A DNA stretch of 64,000 nt, from positions 1 through 64,000 of the forward strand of contig JALLLS010000036.1 of the NCBI GenBank assembly GCA_025094145.1. Reading direction: 5' to 3'. This document shows, in pieces, positions 10,485 to 22,030 of this stretch. A program made the position numbers and the translations under genes. This DNA is from Spinellus fusiger. Taxonomy: Eukaryota; Mucoromycota; Mucoromycetes; Mucorales; Phycomycetaceae. The number at the start of each line of letters is the position of its first letter. Within the stretch, counting starts at the first letter, position 1. A model generated the notes under the pieces. The model saw only the letters and a program-made list of their open reading frames with translations. It ran no database searches and was not told where the DNA came from.

Positions 10485-12055
10485 ATGACCTCATTAACAA
10501 AGAGTATCACTTCTTTGCCTATTCACTACAATGAAATGGAGGAAACGGAAGAATGGGAAGAGGAAATGCCATTAATACCTAACTTTGCTACTCTTCATTA
10601 CATACGCCAAGCAAGTGCTATGCTCGATCTGTAAGAAACCTATTCCTTTCTATTGTTGTGTTGTTGTTTTTCCCCAGTACAGTGTATCCTTAGACAGAGG
10701 CACATGTCAAACGATACACTCTATAGCTGAATTTCTTATGCACCCACACTATATATATATATATATATACTAAACAATAACAAAACAAAAGACCTGTTCG
10801 TACTACAGCCACAGCTATAATCTATTATCATCGATTCAATAAGTTCATGTCACAACACAAAGGCAAGGTGCAACCCAAGAATGGACAGTGGGTTGATGAT
10901 ACACTACCGCTGTCTATGAATGAAGAAGTAAATATACACAAAGAGTGGAATAGACAATAGAGATACGGAAGAGAACGAAGACATTGGGCTTACTATGACT
11001 CTTTTATGATGGATTCTCCTTTAGTTACTGGCCACGACATGTTTGCATTTAGCATGTAAAGCAACAGACATTCCAAGAAAAGTACGTGATTTGGTAAACG
11101 TCGGCTATAGGCAAGTCATTGAATGGAGGTAGCAAGAGACTCACACCAGTGTGAATAGATACTATCATCTCGAGGGTCCAATGCTCCAAGTAGATGAGGT
11201 AAGGCTGTGATACTATACTATACTACACCGTGACAGCAACTCATCCTAAACTACAGAATTATTTCAAAATGAGATCCTCATTGGTAACAAGTGAATTGCT
11301 GCTGGTACGGACACTTGGCTATAATTTGGAAGTAGAACTCCCCTTTGCGTTTTGTTTAAATACACTGCGTGGCATGGGATCAGTACAGTTTTTTGGTCAA
11401 GGCACAACTGCATTTAGACGCAATGGCCCTAGAAATGGTCCTTCCATGTCAATGTCGACACCAGGATGGCAGAAAGAAGTGTGGAGACGAATGGAGTATG
11501 GTAGGTCCACTTGCAATAAAAATAAGACACTTTTGTTCATAAGAGGACAGAAATGGACTCTGAATTAAGCGCAGTGGCTCGCTTGTCTTGGATGTTTTTG
11601 TGGGATAGGTAAAGCACACTGTGTGTCTTGCGTGTGTTCTAATCTAGCTAGTATTTGTTCTCCCAAGCTATCAATGCACCATTCAGTGCCAGGAGTAGCC
11701 TTAGGCTGTCTTTACTTAGCTCTACGTACTTCGAATGCAGATCTTCCAATGACAATGAGTGAGGTACACTGCTCTCTTATGAAAGGATGGGATATGGAGT
11801 ATGAGAAATGGGAAATAAGAAGTGGGATGTAGGGGGAAAAAAAAGAAGCTGTGGGGTATAGATTAAGAAAGAAACTCTCTATTGACTTGGAGTTTAGTGG
11901 GTGGATATGTGGGGTGCTTCTGAGAATATATCAGTACAGGCAGTGCGAGGTAAACTACAGTACTCTATACAAGGCTCTTACTCCTATTAGATGTAGTGAC
12001 AGATCTGCTCCAGTTGTATGAAAGCACGGCTCCTCATCTTGGATCTACAGAATAA
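10485..12055 (+). CDS. Transcription-type cyclin (cyclin Q/L/K-like)
   Basis: Predicted to bind and activate a cyclin-dependent kinase of the transcriptional or CDK10-like type in the nucleus. Nine exons close in frame to 315 residues: 10485-10630, 10792-10927, 11025-11110, 11150-11198, 11257-11500, 11551-11608, 11652-11763, 11898-11949 and 11991-12055. The first cyclin fold carries LPVRTTATAIIYYHRF and LACKATDIPRKVRDLVNV, hallmark helices of this class, then SELLLVRTLGYNLEVELP. The second fold carries SVPGVALGCLYLALRTS and ends WVDMWGASENISV. The pattern DENYFKMRSSLVTSELLLVR is closest in my memory to cyclin Q (FAM58A), but cyclin L or K cannot be excluded. The fourth exon is reached through a GC-donor intron (11111-11149), because the only GT alternative would leave a 21-nt intron. 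It converges with the histone deacetylase gene 400 bp away. An in-frame ATG at 10534 is an alternative start. Confidence 0.85.
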
Positions 12056-12257
12056 CAGCCATACCCGTCTTTCTCTCTCTTTCTCTCTTTCTCTCTTTCA
12101 CTTTCACCTTATGTGTAGATGTGTCATTGTGTTGATTAGCCTATATACTAGGATAGAGTAGTAGATTCAAGAATAGACACATTGTATACGGTGTGGATGA
12201 TATTAGCCGCCAGCAAGCCATTTTCTCTGACAATTTGATATATGTATGCATAGATAA

Positions 12258-12297
<40 letters not shown>

Positions 12298-12458
12298 TAA
12301 AAAGAAGAAAAGAAAGAACAATAAAGAAGTGTGTGTGTGTATCAATGAGTAAGGGGCAAAAGGATGTCAATGAGTGTCCATAGGTGTGGATGTGGATGTG
12401 GATAGGTAGGAGAGAAAGAGAGAAAGATAAACCAAACATATCCAACAGTAGAATTAGC
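12056..12458. other. Convergent 3' region with AT and pyrimidine microsatellites
   Basis: Shared terminator region of the cyclin (+) and histone deacetylase (-). It contains a TCTCTTTC-type pyrimidine run near 12070-12105 and a long (TA)n tract at about 12262-12292. No gene is seen. Confidence 0.6.
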
Positions 12459-13197
12459 TTATAGAATACCCATTGTCTCTAATTTATGACGCTCTATAGG
12501 ATCAACAGTATAAGTAAATAAGTGAATCTCACTAAGAAAACCATCTTACGTGTCTGGCGAGCATCAGCATCTTCCATTTCACTGTCTTCTCCATCATTGA
12601 AGTCATCTGCATTAAAGTCTCTTGGAACCTCTACACTGTCAGCTAATGTAAATAAAGAATGCTTACCTTGCATCCCTACAGAAGGTGCAAATGGCATATC
12701 TCGAAGATTGTCTATGATCTTGGCACTAATAGAATAAGCAGCAGAATCATCCTCACAACTTACATAATACGCTCCAGATAATCACGCGTATTGTGGTTGG
12801 TCATATTGTTAGAAGGTACTTCAAGCTTATATTCCGGGCCATAGTACTCAAAGTAGTTATTATAGGGCAGTTCCTCTAACTATGAGTCATAATGTTCTAA
12901 CAGTCATTGACTTACCTTGAGTAAGATCTTCTCCTACAGCGAGGCCAGTCTCAAAGGTCCATGTTCTTGCTACATTTCGAATGGTGTAGCCTCCACCTCC
13001 TACCATAATCATTGGAATATTAAAGGATTTGACAAATTCAACACAGGCAGCATGTCCACGCATTGACAAGTTGAAGCATCCGAGTCTATCTCCAGCTAAA
13101 GAATCTCCTCCGCACTGCAGAACAATCACACCAGGTCTATACCAGTCCATGATGTGTTGAATGATCTAATGGATCCATAAGAGTTAATATATATATG

Positions 13198-13228
<31 letters not shown>

Positions 13229-14182
13229 ATTGCATTCCAGTGTAGTCTGCTATAAGAAAGAAAAGGAGAGAGAGAAGGAGGAGAACACACTCACAGGCTG
13301 GAATACATTGCGATAGGTCTCATCATCAATGCCATCTCTCAAGGGTACATTCACAGCGTACTTTTTGCCTTTGCTCAGTCCAGTATCCTATGTAAACAAG
13401 AAAGTATTACTTGTCTATTCCATGTCTATTCCATGTCTATTCCATGTCTGCTTACCTTGATGTCACCCGTACCAGGGAAGAATTCACCAAACTTATGGAA
13501 AGAACATGTCATCACACGATCTGTTGTGTAGAATGCCTCTTCTACACCATCTCCATGATGCACATCAATATCCACATAAAGCACACGTTGGTGGTATCTG
13601 TAGTCATATTTCACATGGGTGAATTCTAGAGTCTAGTGTCTGGCATCTCTCTTGTACCTTAGTAATTCAAGAATACCCAGTACAATGTCATTCACATAAC
13701 AGAATCCGGAAGCCTCTGTCTTTTTAGCATGATGAAGTCCTCCTGACCAGTTCATGGCAATATCAGCCTCACCATTGAGTAGCTTATTGGCAGCACCTTA
13801 AAAGCAGTGTAAGTGCCTTTCTTTTTTTCTCCTCTCCTCTTCTTTTTACCAATAGTACCGCCTGCTGAGATAGAACAAAACTCAAACAATCCCTCAAACA
13901 CAGGACAATCTTCTCCTACATTAACTACAGACCTAAGCACTTGTTTCTTTGCTCTGTGGGTGACTTACATCGAGCAATGCCTTGTTCCAGACTCCCATGC
14001 TGCATAGCCAACAACTCTAGATTGTCAGGCGTCACACTCTGTAAGAAGTTGATGTATTCGTCCGAGTGGAAGCGCGTCATTTGAAATGCAGTGGTTCTTT
14101 CAGGTTTCTTTAAATCAATAAAGAAGTGTGAGGAAGAAGTATCTTTGTTTTTCTTTTGTTTATTCATTCTACACGACATATC

Positions 14183-14213
<31 letters not shown>

Positions 14214-14524
14214 TTCTTTTATATAGTAAGACTTACCACAATATCCAGTTTCTTATACAGTCCATAATTCACCACCATATTGTGTACCATATGCATACGC
14301 TTTGGTTTCATGTAATGTCCTGCCTATAAGATATGTTGCAGACATAAAAGGATAACTTACCAGGACCATAGTTAAAGTTTCCAACGTCGTCTAAGAAGAA
14401 GAAGGGATAAGGTCTCCTATTGTGTGAATGTATCTATTTATATGGTAGTCTGAGGTCTCTTACGGTCGTAGAAGTAGGAAACTCTCTGCTTTGAACAATT
14501 GGCAAGACTGTAAGAGTTGGACAT
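12459..14524 (-). CDS. RPD3: Class I histone deacetylase (Rpd3/HDAC1 type)
   Basis: Zinc-dependent removal of acetyl groups from histone lysines, expected within Sin3/Rpd3-type nuclear corepressor complexes. It starts [20 protein letters not shown] at 14524 and ends [13 protein letters not shown] at 12459. Class I signatures appear in order. [17 protein letters not shown] is split over exons near 14390-14237. [19 protein letters not shown] follows at 13924-13850. The catalytic His-His pair is in [14 protein letters not shown] near 13720-13765. The metal-binding Asp-x-His is in [14 protein letters not shown] near 13545-13585. The glycine loop is [12 protein letters not shown] near 12970-13005. 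A block [19 protein letters not shown] near 12795-12840 fits Rpd3/HDAC1 rather than Hos2. The C-terminal tail is short and acidic ([12 protein letters not shown]). At least nine introns interrupt it; one carries a TTTC microsatellite at 14185-14215. The early exon joints were checked and stay in frame. Confidence 0.93.
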
Positions 14525-14854
14525 ACTAATGGACAGGAGAAGACAAGAAGCAGTGCACAGAGAAACAACGCATTCGCCAATGCATTTACAGTCACGGCCA
14601 TTCAAAGTGCGCAAAGGCAGTCCGATCCACCACCTTGTACGCCCTTTTTGTTCTTCTTTTGGAATCTTTGGGATATTAGATCTGTCACTGCTATCATCTC
14701 ACACCAGCAGGATGGTTACTGTTGAGGCGGTAGTATACAAAAGCAGGTTTATTATTAATGCTATATAATAACAGGGACAACAGTAATAAAATAAAATAAA
14801 ATAAAAACAAGCACTGAGTTATGTACAAATTGGAGAGTGAGTGGAATCCCAACA
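14525..14854. other. Promoter region of the deacetylase
   Basis: 330 bp between the deacetylase start and the 3' end of siroheme synthase, both transcribed leftward. A short AAAAT repeat lies at 14788-14805. I see no gene and no clear control motif. Confidence 0.5.
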
Positions 14855-16502
14855 TTAATAAACTCCTTCAGGATCATGCAGTGAAAGCACATTTTTTGTT
14901 CCGATCGTTCTCTCTATAGTATTCAGAGTAGCCGCCACTCCCTCTTTTCCATGCGAAGGAAGCTTAAGCACATCCACAGAATGGCCCACCACCAACAGTC
15001 CAGGCGGCCGACTGCCCCCAACACTCTCCAGCACTTGAACAATGGACTCCAGTGGACTCCACACCACTCGCTGGTCTGCACACCCCGCCCGCTCTATAAT
15101 AGCACAAGGAACAGTGGGTGGATAACTCTGCTTGTGGATTAGATCATGGGTCAAATCTGCCAGTCTGTGAATAGACATCAAGAACACATCGCTGCGACTG
15201 CTGTCATACACTGGCAAGGGCACAGACGAGTTCTTTCTCCCTGTGCCTGTGGTGACCAAGAACTGAGAAGCCACAGCACGATGGGTAAGTGGGATCCCTG
15301 CAAGAAGAGAAGCAGCCACTGTGGATGAAATACCAGGAATGAGTTCTGTGGAGTAACCATGCTGGCGGAAGAACTGGACCTCCTCACCTCCACGGCCAAA
15401 CAAGAAGGGATCTACTCAATCCAAATAAGCTTCAATGGCCCCCTTCTTTTTTTTTTCTTTTTTAGAGGGGTTTGTGTAGTAGATACACATAGACAATGCT
15501 ATCTTGCTTACCTCCCTGCTTGAGTCTTACCACTCGTTTGCCTTGTTGTAATGCAGAAAGTGCCAGTGCATTGAACTCATCTTGGGCTGCATCAGCATTC
15601 CCAGGAAACTTTCGAGCAATCTTAAGCTCGCACTTCACCAGATCCACCACTTGAGGAGGCACTATTTTGTCTGCCAGTACCAAATCAGCAGAAGCAATTG
15701 CCTTGTGAGCCGCCATTGTCAATAGATCCGGGTGTCCAAGACCAGCTCCCACCAATGCAATCGATCCTTGCTGTTTTCTTGCCCGTGGTGGCTCCCAATG
15801 GCTTTCTACACTCTCATACCCTTCATCCTGATGGTACGTCTCCAACAGATCCTCCATGTCCTGGTCTGACAGCTGCGACAGACGCTCCATACTCCAATAC
15901 TCGCATATCTGAGCCAACCACTTCATTCTTCTTGACTTTGCAAAGGCATTGGGATCTGAATCCTTCACCTTTCTACGCAGCACACCTACGCGTCGAATGG
16001 CATCTCCCAGGTGAGGTGGGAGACTTCCTGCAATATGTCGCTGAACTCGATTGGACAGCTTACTGGCTTGTCCGTTGGTGGACACAGCAATCTGCAGGGA
16101 CTGGTCTCTGTAGGTGGAGGTCATGAAAAAGTCACATAGGTCGTTGCGGTCAGTGACATTGACAGGGACACGGCAGGCACGGCATTGGGCGACAATGGAC
16201 TCGCTGTCGTGGGGATCACAGACAAACACAAGGCTCATGGACTGCAATTGGACTGGATCCACCCATTGGGATCCTATCCATTGGACCTGGTGGTGATCTA
16301 TACGATAAAGAAGCTCAGGACCCATAGCGGCAGTGTCACCTATGAGATAGACAGTAGCATTGGCTTCCAAAGCAGCAAGACAGCGATTGGCGGCAATTGT
16401 GCTTGTGCCAACAACAAGGACATTCTTTTGCTGGCATTGGTAAGCAATCATAAGAGAGGTTCCTCCCTGTGGTGTAGGCACATTGGGTAGAAATACAGTC
16501 AT
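14855..16502 (-). CDS. Siroheme synthase: precorrin-2 dehydrogenase fused to uroporphyrinogen-III methyltransferase
   Basis: Makes siroheme, the cofactor of sulfite (and nitrite) reductase, from uroporphyrinogen III: two SAM-dependent methylations, then NAD-dependent oxidation and probably iron insertion. Two exons, 16502-15512 and 15414-14855, give 516 residues. The N-terminal part is Met8/CysG-A-like: a Rossmann strand VLVVGTSTIAANRCLAALE, then VPVNVTDRNDLCDFF, whose Asp aligns with the proposed catalytic Asp of Met8/CysG, then IAVSTNGQASKLSNRVQRHI. The C-terminal part is SUMT: GSIALVGAGLGHPDLLTM (SAM loop), GVDPFLFGRGGEE spanning the intron, and GISSTVAASLLAGIPLTHR. In budding yeast the two halves are the separate proteins Met8 and Met1; fused forms are known in bacteria and some fungi. 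The GxGxxA dinucleotide motif is degenerate here (VGTSTIAA), so dehydrogenase competence needs testing. Confidence 0.92.
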
Positions 16503-16813
16503 GATGAGAAGAAAAATAAAATATCACCCTTGACATTTCTTTTGCAGAAAGGAAAGATGGGGATTCTTATAGTAGGGTACTGGGTTTAAATGGTATGATC
16601 AGTGCAAGACAAGCAAATCATAGGGACTGTGCATGAGGCAATACAAAGGGGAATCTATGCAAGACGTGTTATGATTGGATAACGATGGCACCACCCTTTG
16701 TCTCCCTTTTAGATATCCTCTTTTATATAAGTATATATAAATATAGGCTTCTAGGCTGATATGTAGGTTGAACAGGAAGACAAGACATAAAAGAAAACAC
16801 AAAAGATTCTGTC
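16503..16813. other. Promoter region of siroheme synthase
   Basis: 311 bp between the start of siroheme synthase and the stop of the acyltransferase. A TATATAAGTATATATAAATA stretch at about 16722-16741 lies on the acyltransferase 3' side. No gene or clear sulfur-regulatory site is evident. Confidence 0.5.
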
Positions 16814-18329
16814 TTAGCCAGTATATTTCTTAGCATAAGTAGAAAGAGTAGGCCAAGCAACATAGGTAAAGGGGATGTAGGGCAAGGTGAACAAATACAC
16901 CAAAATAAGCTCAAACCAGGGATTCCGTAAGGCCACGGGAAATTCGTGGGTGTCTGTCTTCTCTGTGGGGAAGTGCTGGTGCTTGTAGAAATAGGCCAAC
17001 AAATCGTCCTTTTCTGCCCATCGTTGTTGAAGCCAAGTAGCATAGGCCTCAGGTGCTTGAGGAATATCCTTGGTGGCAAATCGACGGAGGTGGAGGTGGA
17101 TTTTTTCAGGGTATTTCTGGAAGAAGAATATCTTTGGGATGCTGTAGACATCTTCAGGAATATCAGTTGAACTGAGTCCAGAGTAACCAATGGTAAAGTC
17201 ATACAGCCACTCTACACTGTCTCCCAATGACTCTGTGCATAGACGCAATCCTGTAGAACGCGGCAATAGTGTATGTGCATTGGTTTTCTATGTTCAATCA
17301 ACAGTAAGAAGAGCAGACATGTGGTATGAGAAGAGCAGACAAGTGGTGCTGGTCTTACCAGATCATTGGCCTTGGCATACTTGGCTGAACTTTGGCGTGT
17401 GTTTTCAGAAATTACTAAAATAAAAAATAAAAAATAAAAATAAAAATAAAAAAGACATGGTTAAGTCGACATGCACAGAATAGGAAAAAGAGATGCCTAC
17501 CAGTGCCTTCAGGGAATAAGACAAGCCACATTGGCTGCTGATGGACTTTTGTTTGAACAAGATTATCCTCAATGACTTCCTTGTCTAGTGCCAATTTACG
17601 CTTAATAAAGATGAAATCAAAGTATTGCATTCCCTATAGAATCTATCAACAAAAGAATGACATTTTCCTGTATACAATTACCCTAAAAGAAAATAGCAAA
17701 AAAAAAAAGAAATCAAGCAGTGGATGAGTACCCCTACTACTCCCACCTATAGATATAGATCCATAGGAGGAAATAATGCTTACATTCCATAGACAGGCAG
17801 TCCCTTGAGACTGTCCTTTAAAATGATCTTAATGTCTCCATGTGCCTTGGAAAGATAAGCAACGCACCAAATGTATAGCCAGTCTGCATACGTCTATAAG
17901 TGTGGAGAGTTACAATAGACAATTCATTTAGTCAACTTTCTTTGTTTTGTTTTGTTTTGTTTTGTTTGTTTTAATTGTTATCTTTCGTACTTGGTGGTTG
18001 GACATGACAATGATACGCTTAGGAAAAGACAAGCCAGTGATCATGTTCTGGTCATTGCGTAAAAAACCATGGTGTTGCTCAGCACCATTGTTCTCGAGAA
18101 TAGAAGAGTCCAGGGTAAAGACAAGACGACTTGGTGCAAAATATTGGACAGTGGCCACCAATCCCTGCGACCACATACGCATAGTCAGGGCAATATACCG
18201 TAGATACACAGAACGGGGGAAAAAGTAGAGCCAACTAGAGAGGATTTGTACAAGAAGAGTGCAGGTAGAATGGAAAAATAGTCCTCCATTGACTACCAAA
18301 ACACTAAAAATGGTGCGTAGACTCCACAT
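16814..18329 (-). CDS. AGPAT-family lysophospholipid acyltransferase
   Basis: A membrane acyltransferase that moves a fatty acyl group from acyl-CoA to a lysophospholipid, probably in the ER; closest in memory to LCLAT1/AGPAT3-5-type enzymes. The N-terminus is hydrophobic (VNGGLFFHSTCTLLVQIL). Motif I is NHQTYADW, the HX4D catalytic pair, split by an intron. Motif III is FPEGT, also at an exon end. The block YG.GMQYFDFIFIKR precedes it. A C-terminal hydrophobic segment (FELILVYLFTLPYIPF) closes the protein. Exons: 18329-17991, 17893-17784, 17682 (one base), 17633-17501, 17414-17359 and 17287-16814, total 1113 nt = 370 residues. All other joints close in frame; the 17784-17633 joint does so only if a single G at 17682, flanked by strong acceptor and donor sequences, is an exon. 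An in-frame ATG at 18356 is an alternative start. Confidence 0.88.
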
Positions 18330-19708
18330 TTTCAATAGAAACAAGAGCAAATCCACCTGAGAAGAAGTATCTTCCAGTAGTGCAAAATAAAATATAAATA
18401 TATAAAAAAAAGAAGAGATAAATTCAGTAATTCAAATAGAAAGTTAGGGCAAAACTGTCGGTGGTTCAATAATGGAAGGGTGGTTGTGGCTGATCTAATG
18501 GAGTTGACATAATGTCTAATTGCATCCAAAGTGATGTTTGCTAATGTTACTGTAATGGCTTTTACTGTAATTTTATTCATGGAGTGTTCTTGAATATTCA
18601 AATACATAAGAATATGTTTAATAAATTTTAATGGTACAAGAATATTACATAACAAAAGAATATATAGAAAGTATGAGATCATTTCAAAGTTCTTTTTTTA
18701 TTTGTTTATATGCATAAAGGTGGTCATACAAGATAATAAGTACTTTGGTAATTAAACCATATTTATGGTTATAAAACTTTATTTGGCTTATACATTAAAG
18801 GTGTGAGGTCTGTTTCTAATGAACACATAAAGCTATGGTCATAGAAGAGCAGAGTATTCATAGGATGAAAACGAGCTGAGAATTAGATTTTGCTGAATGG
18901 ACTCCTTTAACTCGTTCAATACTTGGATAGAGATTATCAGTTGCCATGTGTCTTGGTTTATTAATAATAAGACTTTTCAATGGTATTTCTCCATTGATCA
19001 TTAATAAGATCGTCATGCTGATGATATATCTAAACGGCACCAATTCATCCTGAATAGACAATGATTGTTATTATTGTGCAGATCCAAACCAGACCATAAG
19101 TCAGGCTATTGATCCCTATAGAAGCTATTTACCAAGCCGCTGTGCTAAGGAACTCAATAAAAAGGAAACACCGCTATACATGGCACCAATAAACATTATT
19201 CAAGAAGGATACATGTATTTATACATTCATAAAGGTTAGATAAGAGTTTAAAAATTCTATTAGCTTTTACTAGATGAATAGTTTACGCAACTTTTTTCTT
19301 AATTCATAGGTCTATTCCTTTTTATTCTAAAAAACAGATGAGAGTGTAGCTCTTCTGTAGTGTCTAGTCCAATGAAGCGATGTGTAATAATAAAATATCT
19401 TGATGTGTAGTAATATATTCATCTGTAGAACTTCTATAATGGTGATAAATACCATTATGTATACCTATGACATATATCATTCATGTAGATATCTAGTTTA
19501 TACAAAATATAAATAATCAAAATAGAGTGTGTTTGGACTTATTAACTTTCTATATCTATCTCCTGATAGATATAGAAACAACACACCATTAAGTATCCGA
19601 TATTTATGTTTTTATTTTATTTACTACTGAAGATTTTGATCATACTAGTTTCAACATTTAATTATTTTCTTTAGCTTTACACTCTAGTTTCTTATGACTA
19701 TTGCATAA

Positions 19709-20577
19709 TACAGTCCACAGTATTTTTTATTTTTGAGTGTTTAGTTGCTATTCACATATTGGACATGTTGGTCACTCTATGAGATCTTTTGAACAATTAG
19801 GATATACATATAAACACTTCAAATACAAAAGTGAAAAAATATAAATGCAAAGAAAGGAGAGACAGAGGATAGAAGAATATAAAACCTTAAGTGAGGGAAA
19901 AAATAAAGAGAAATATGAGAGATAGTGCTGAATGGTAAGTTGAGAAATAGACATTATTTTAGGCCTAATCCCATAAGCTTCTCAAAGGCAATGGTGGATA
20001 GACGGTGTGTGATAGTGCTTGAGCTAAAGTGGTGAGCAATGATGTACCCTAAATAGAGCCATCAGCTGGTAGCTTGCTCATTGAGGCTGCTGATGGGTGT
20101 GTTGAGTGGGAACACCAACACTATCATAGAGTGCAAAGACTTCTCTACCACCCATTCATAACCCGTTTAGCAAAGCCAGAAGCTGCTGGTGTGGCTGGTA
20201 TGGCTACTGTATTTGTATTCTCGAGATTGTTCGAATTACTTTAAATATTCTGGGTTGGATTTCGAATCCCCATAAGATGAAGGTTAACTTTTTGGAGTCC
20301 TGTTTTTCTTGTTGACTTTACGGTCTTTTGAGTGTCTATTTCTCAACTTACCATTCAGCACTATCTCTCATATTTCCCTTTATTTTTTCCCTCACTTAAG
20401 GTTTTATATTCTTCTATCCTCTGTCTCTCCTTTCTTTGCATTTATATTTTTTCACTTTTGTATTTGAAGTGTTTATATGTATATCCTAATTGTTCAAAAG
20501 ATCTCATAGAGTGACCAACATGTCCAATATGTGAATAGCAACTAAACACCCAAAAATAAAAAATACTGTGGACTGTA
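19709..20577. mobile_element. 869-bp palindromic element with ~246-bp inverted arms
   Basis: Arms 19709-19954 and 20332-20577 are inverted copies. Each encodes the same spurious 60-residue open stretch, with one amino-acid difference (Ser versus Pro). The outer ends read TACAGTCCACAG; a similar TACAGTGTC begins the Tc1 relic at 23491, suggesting the same TA-targeting superfamily. The 377-bp spacer has no recognisable coding function. Partial arms of the same family are repeated in tandem at 24862-25140. Confidence 0.8.
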
Positions 20578-21819
20578 TATTTCTTGGATAGACACTTGAT
20601 CTCTTTAATCAATATAAAAAAGGGTCGAGTCGTTAAAGAACACATACAGTACTAATAGATTTGGTAGATCCACTGTAGAAAATACTTGTTTTTAATATAA
20701 AATCCCTTATTCTCTGAGAAATGAAATCACTGAATATATTCTCATCACTTCTTTCTTTACTGATCAAAAACGTATCTTGTTTATTTGATGAATTAATAAA
20801 CTAATAGGCATAAGAAACAAGAGACTGAAATAAAATAAGTCTTAAATGTTGAAACATATGCTTACAATTCAAAACTAACATACATGTATTACAATGTCTA
20901 GTATAGGTGACTTATTCCTTTTCATGTTATTATTTTGTGTGTGTTTTATAAGTGGGATGCCTTTTAACACACTCTATTCGTTACTTTTTAATCTGTATTC
21001 CTTATTTATCATAAGGCAATAAAAAATCTTCATTCAATCCAAGAGAGATTATTTGAACTCACCCTGATTTAATGCATAAGAACAGCAACAATAGGGGACT
21101 TTTATTTTTACTTTATATTTCTTTTAAAGAAAAGTTGGCTTAGTGTCCTTGTTGCATATACATAATCTCACAAACTATTTAACTTTCATAATCTAGTTAT
21201 CGTGCTACAGTGCTACGGGAATATAGTGCTACCTACATCTGGCTGTTGACTGGAAAGTATCACAGTTGAAAGCACGATGAGAGATAATAAACAAAACAAA
21301 AAAAGAAATGCGTTGTCTTTTCTCCAACTTCATTTGCTTTAAATAGAAGCCCACGTGTAATCTGTGAACCTTTAAAAGAAACTTTCTTCCTTAGTAGAAT
21401 AATAAAGTACTAAAGGATCAAGGGCTTATTGAACCTTAAAAAAACCCTTAAGTTCTTTTTCCTGTGTTTTGTGTGCTATTCTTTAATAGAAAAAGAATAC
21501 AAAAAAGAGCATTTTCTTTTTCTTGATCTATTCAGCCAGCCCTTGAATTGGCTAATGACAGGTATGAAAAGTACGTCAAAGAGAGGTGCGTTGGAGAATA
21601 AAAACACTACACCTTTTTAAGGTGCCTATGAATCCATCAGTAGGATAAACCGTTCATGGTCACAGTGCAGAGAAAGATGAGATTGTCGTAGTGGTCCTGC
21701 AGTTAATTTATGTCGATACGTTATATCGCCTATAGACTCGTTTTTATAGACTTACAGGTTCATGCTTTTCAGTAATTTTTTAAAATCCTGGGGGTAAAGG
21801 AGATAACTGTTACTACTTT

Positions 21820-21848
21820 AGTTTATATCCTAAAGATCTTTAGGTGTG
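21820..21848 (+). repeat. Isolated terminus of the foldback family
   Basis: The sequence TATATCCTAAAGATCTTTAG followed by GTGTGTA resembles the outer end of the 9871-10180 element. No partner arm was found nearby. A similar terminus occurs near 26325-26334. Confidence 0.45.
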
Positions 21849-21934
21849 TACCCGAGTATATTCTAATTGATTTTCTATATATAATTATAAAAGAAATATT
21901 CAAGCATTATAATTTCTCTTGATGCCTAGTGTAC

Positions 21935-22030
21935 TGAATCTACTGAATCTACTGAGTGTACTGAATCTACTGAATCTACTGAGTGTATGACTACTGAATC
22001 TACTGAGTGTACTGAGTGTATTGAATGCAT
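21935..22030 (+). repeat. Tandem array of CTGAATCTA-type 9-mers
   Basis: About ten imperfect units alternating CTGAATCTA and CTGAGTGTA. Noncoding minisatellite in the transposon-rich region. Confidence 0.8.

Noticed and set aside
10981..11024. YYDSFMMDSPL stretch in the cyclin gene resembling a cyclin helix
   Set aside because: Including it breaks the frame with the conserved LATTCLHLACK. It fits better as the branch and pyrimidine tail of the preceding intron ending CTCCTTTAG.
11129..11149. 21-nt GT-AG intron in the cyclin gene
   Set aside because: Too short for spliceosomal removal; the GC donor at 11111 gives 39 nt and a better protein match.
19772..20514. Two 60-residue ORFs of nearly identical sequence on opposite strands
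   Set aside because: They are the two arms of one palindromic element; hydrophobic AT-rich translation with no homology that I recognise.
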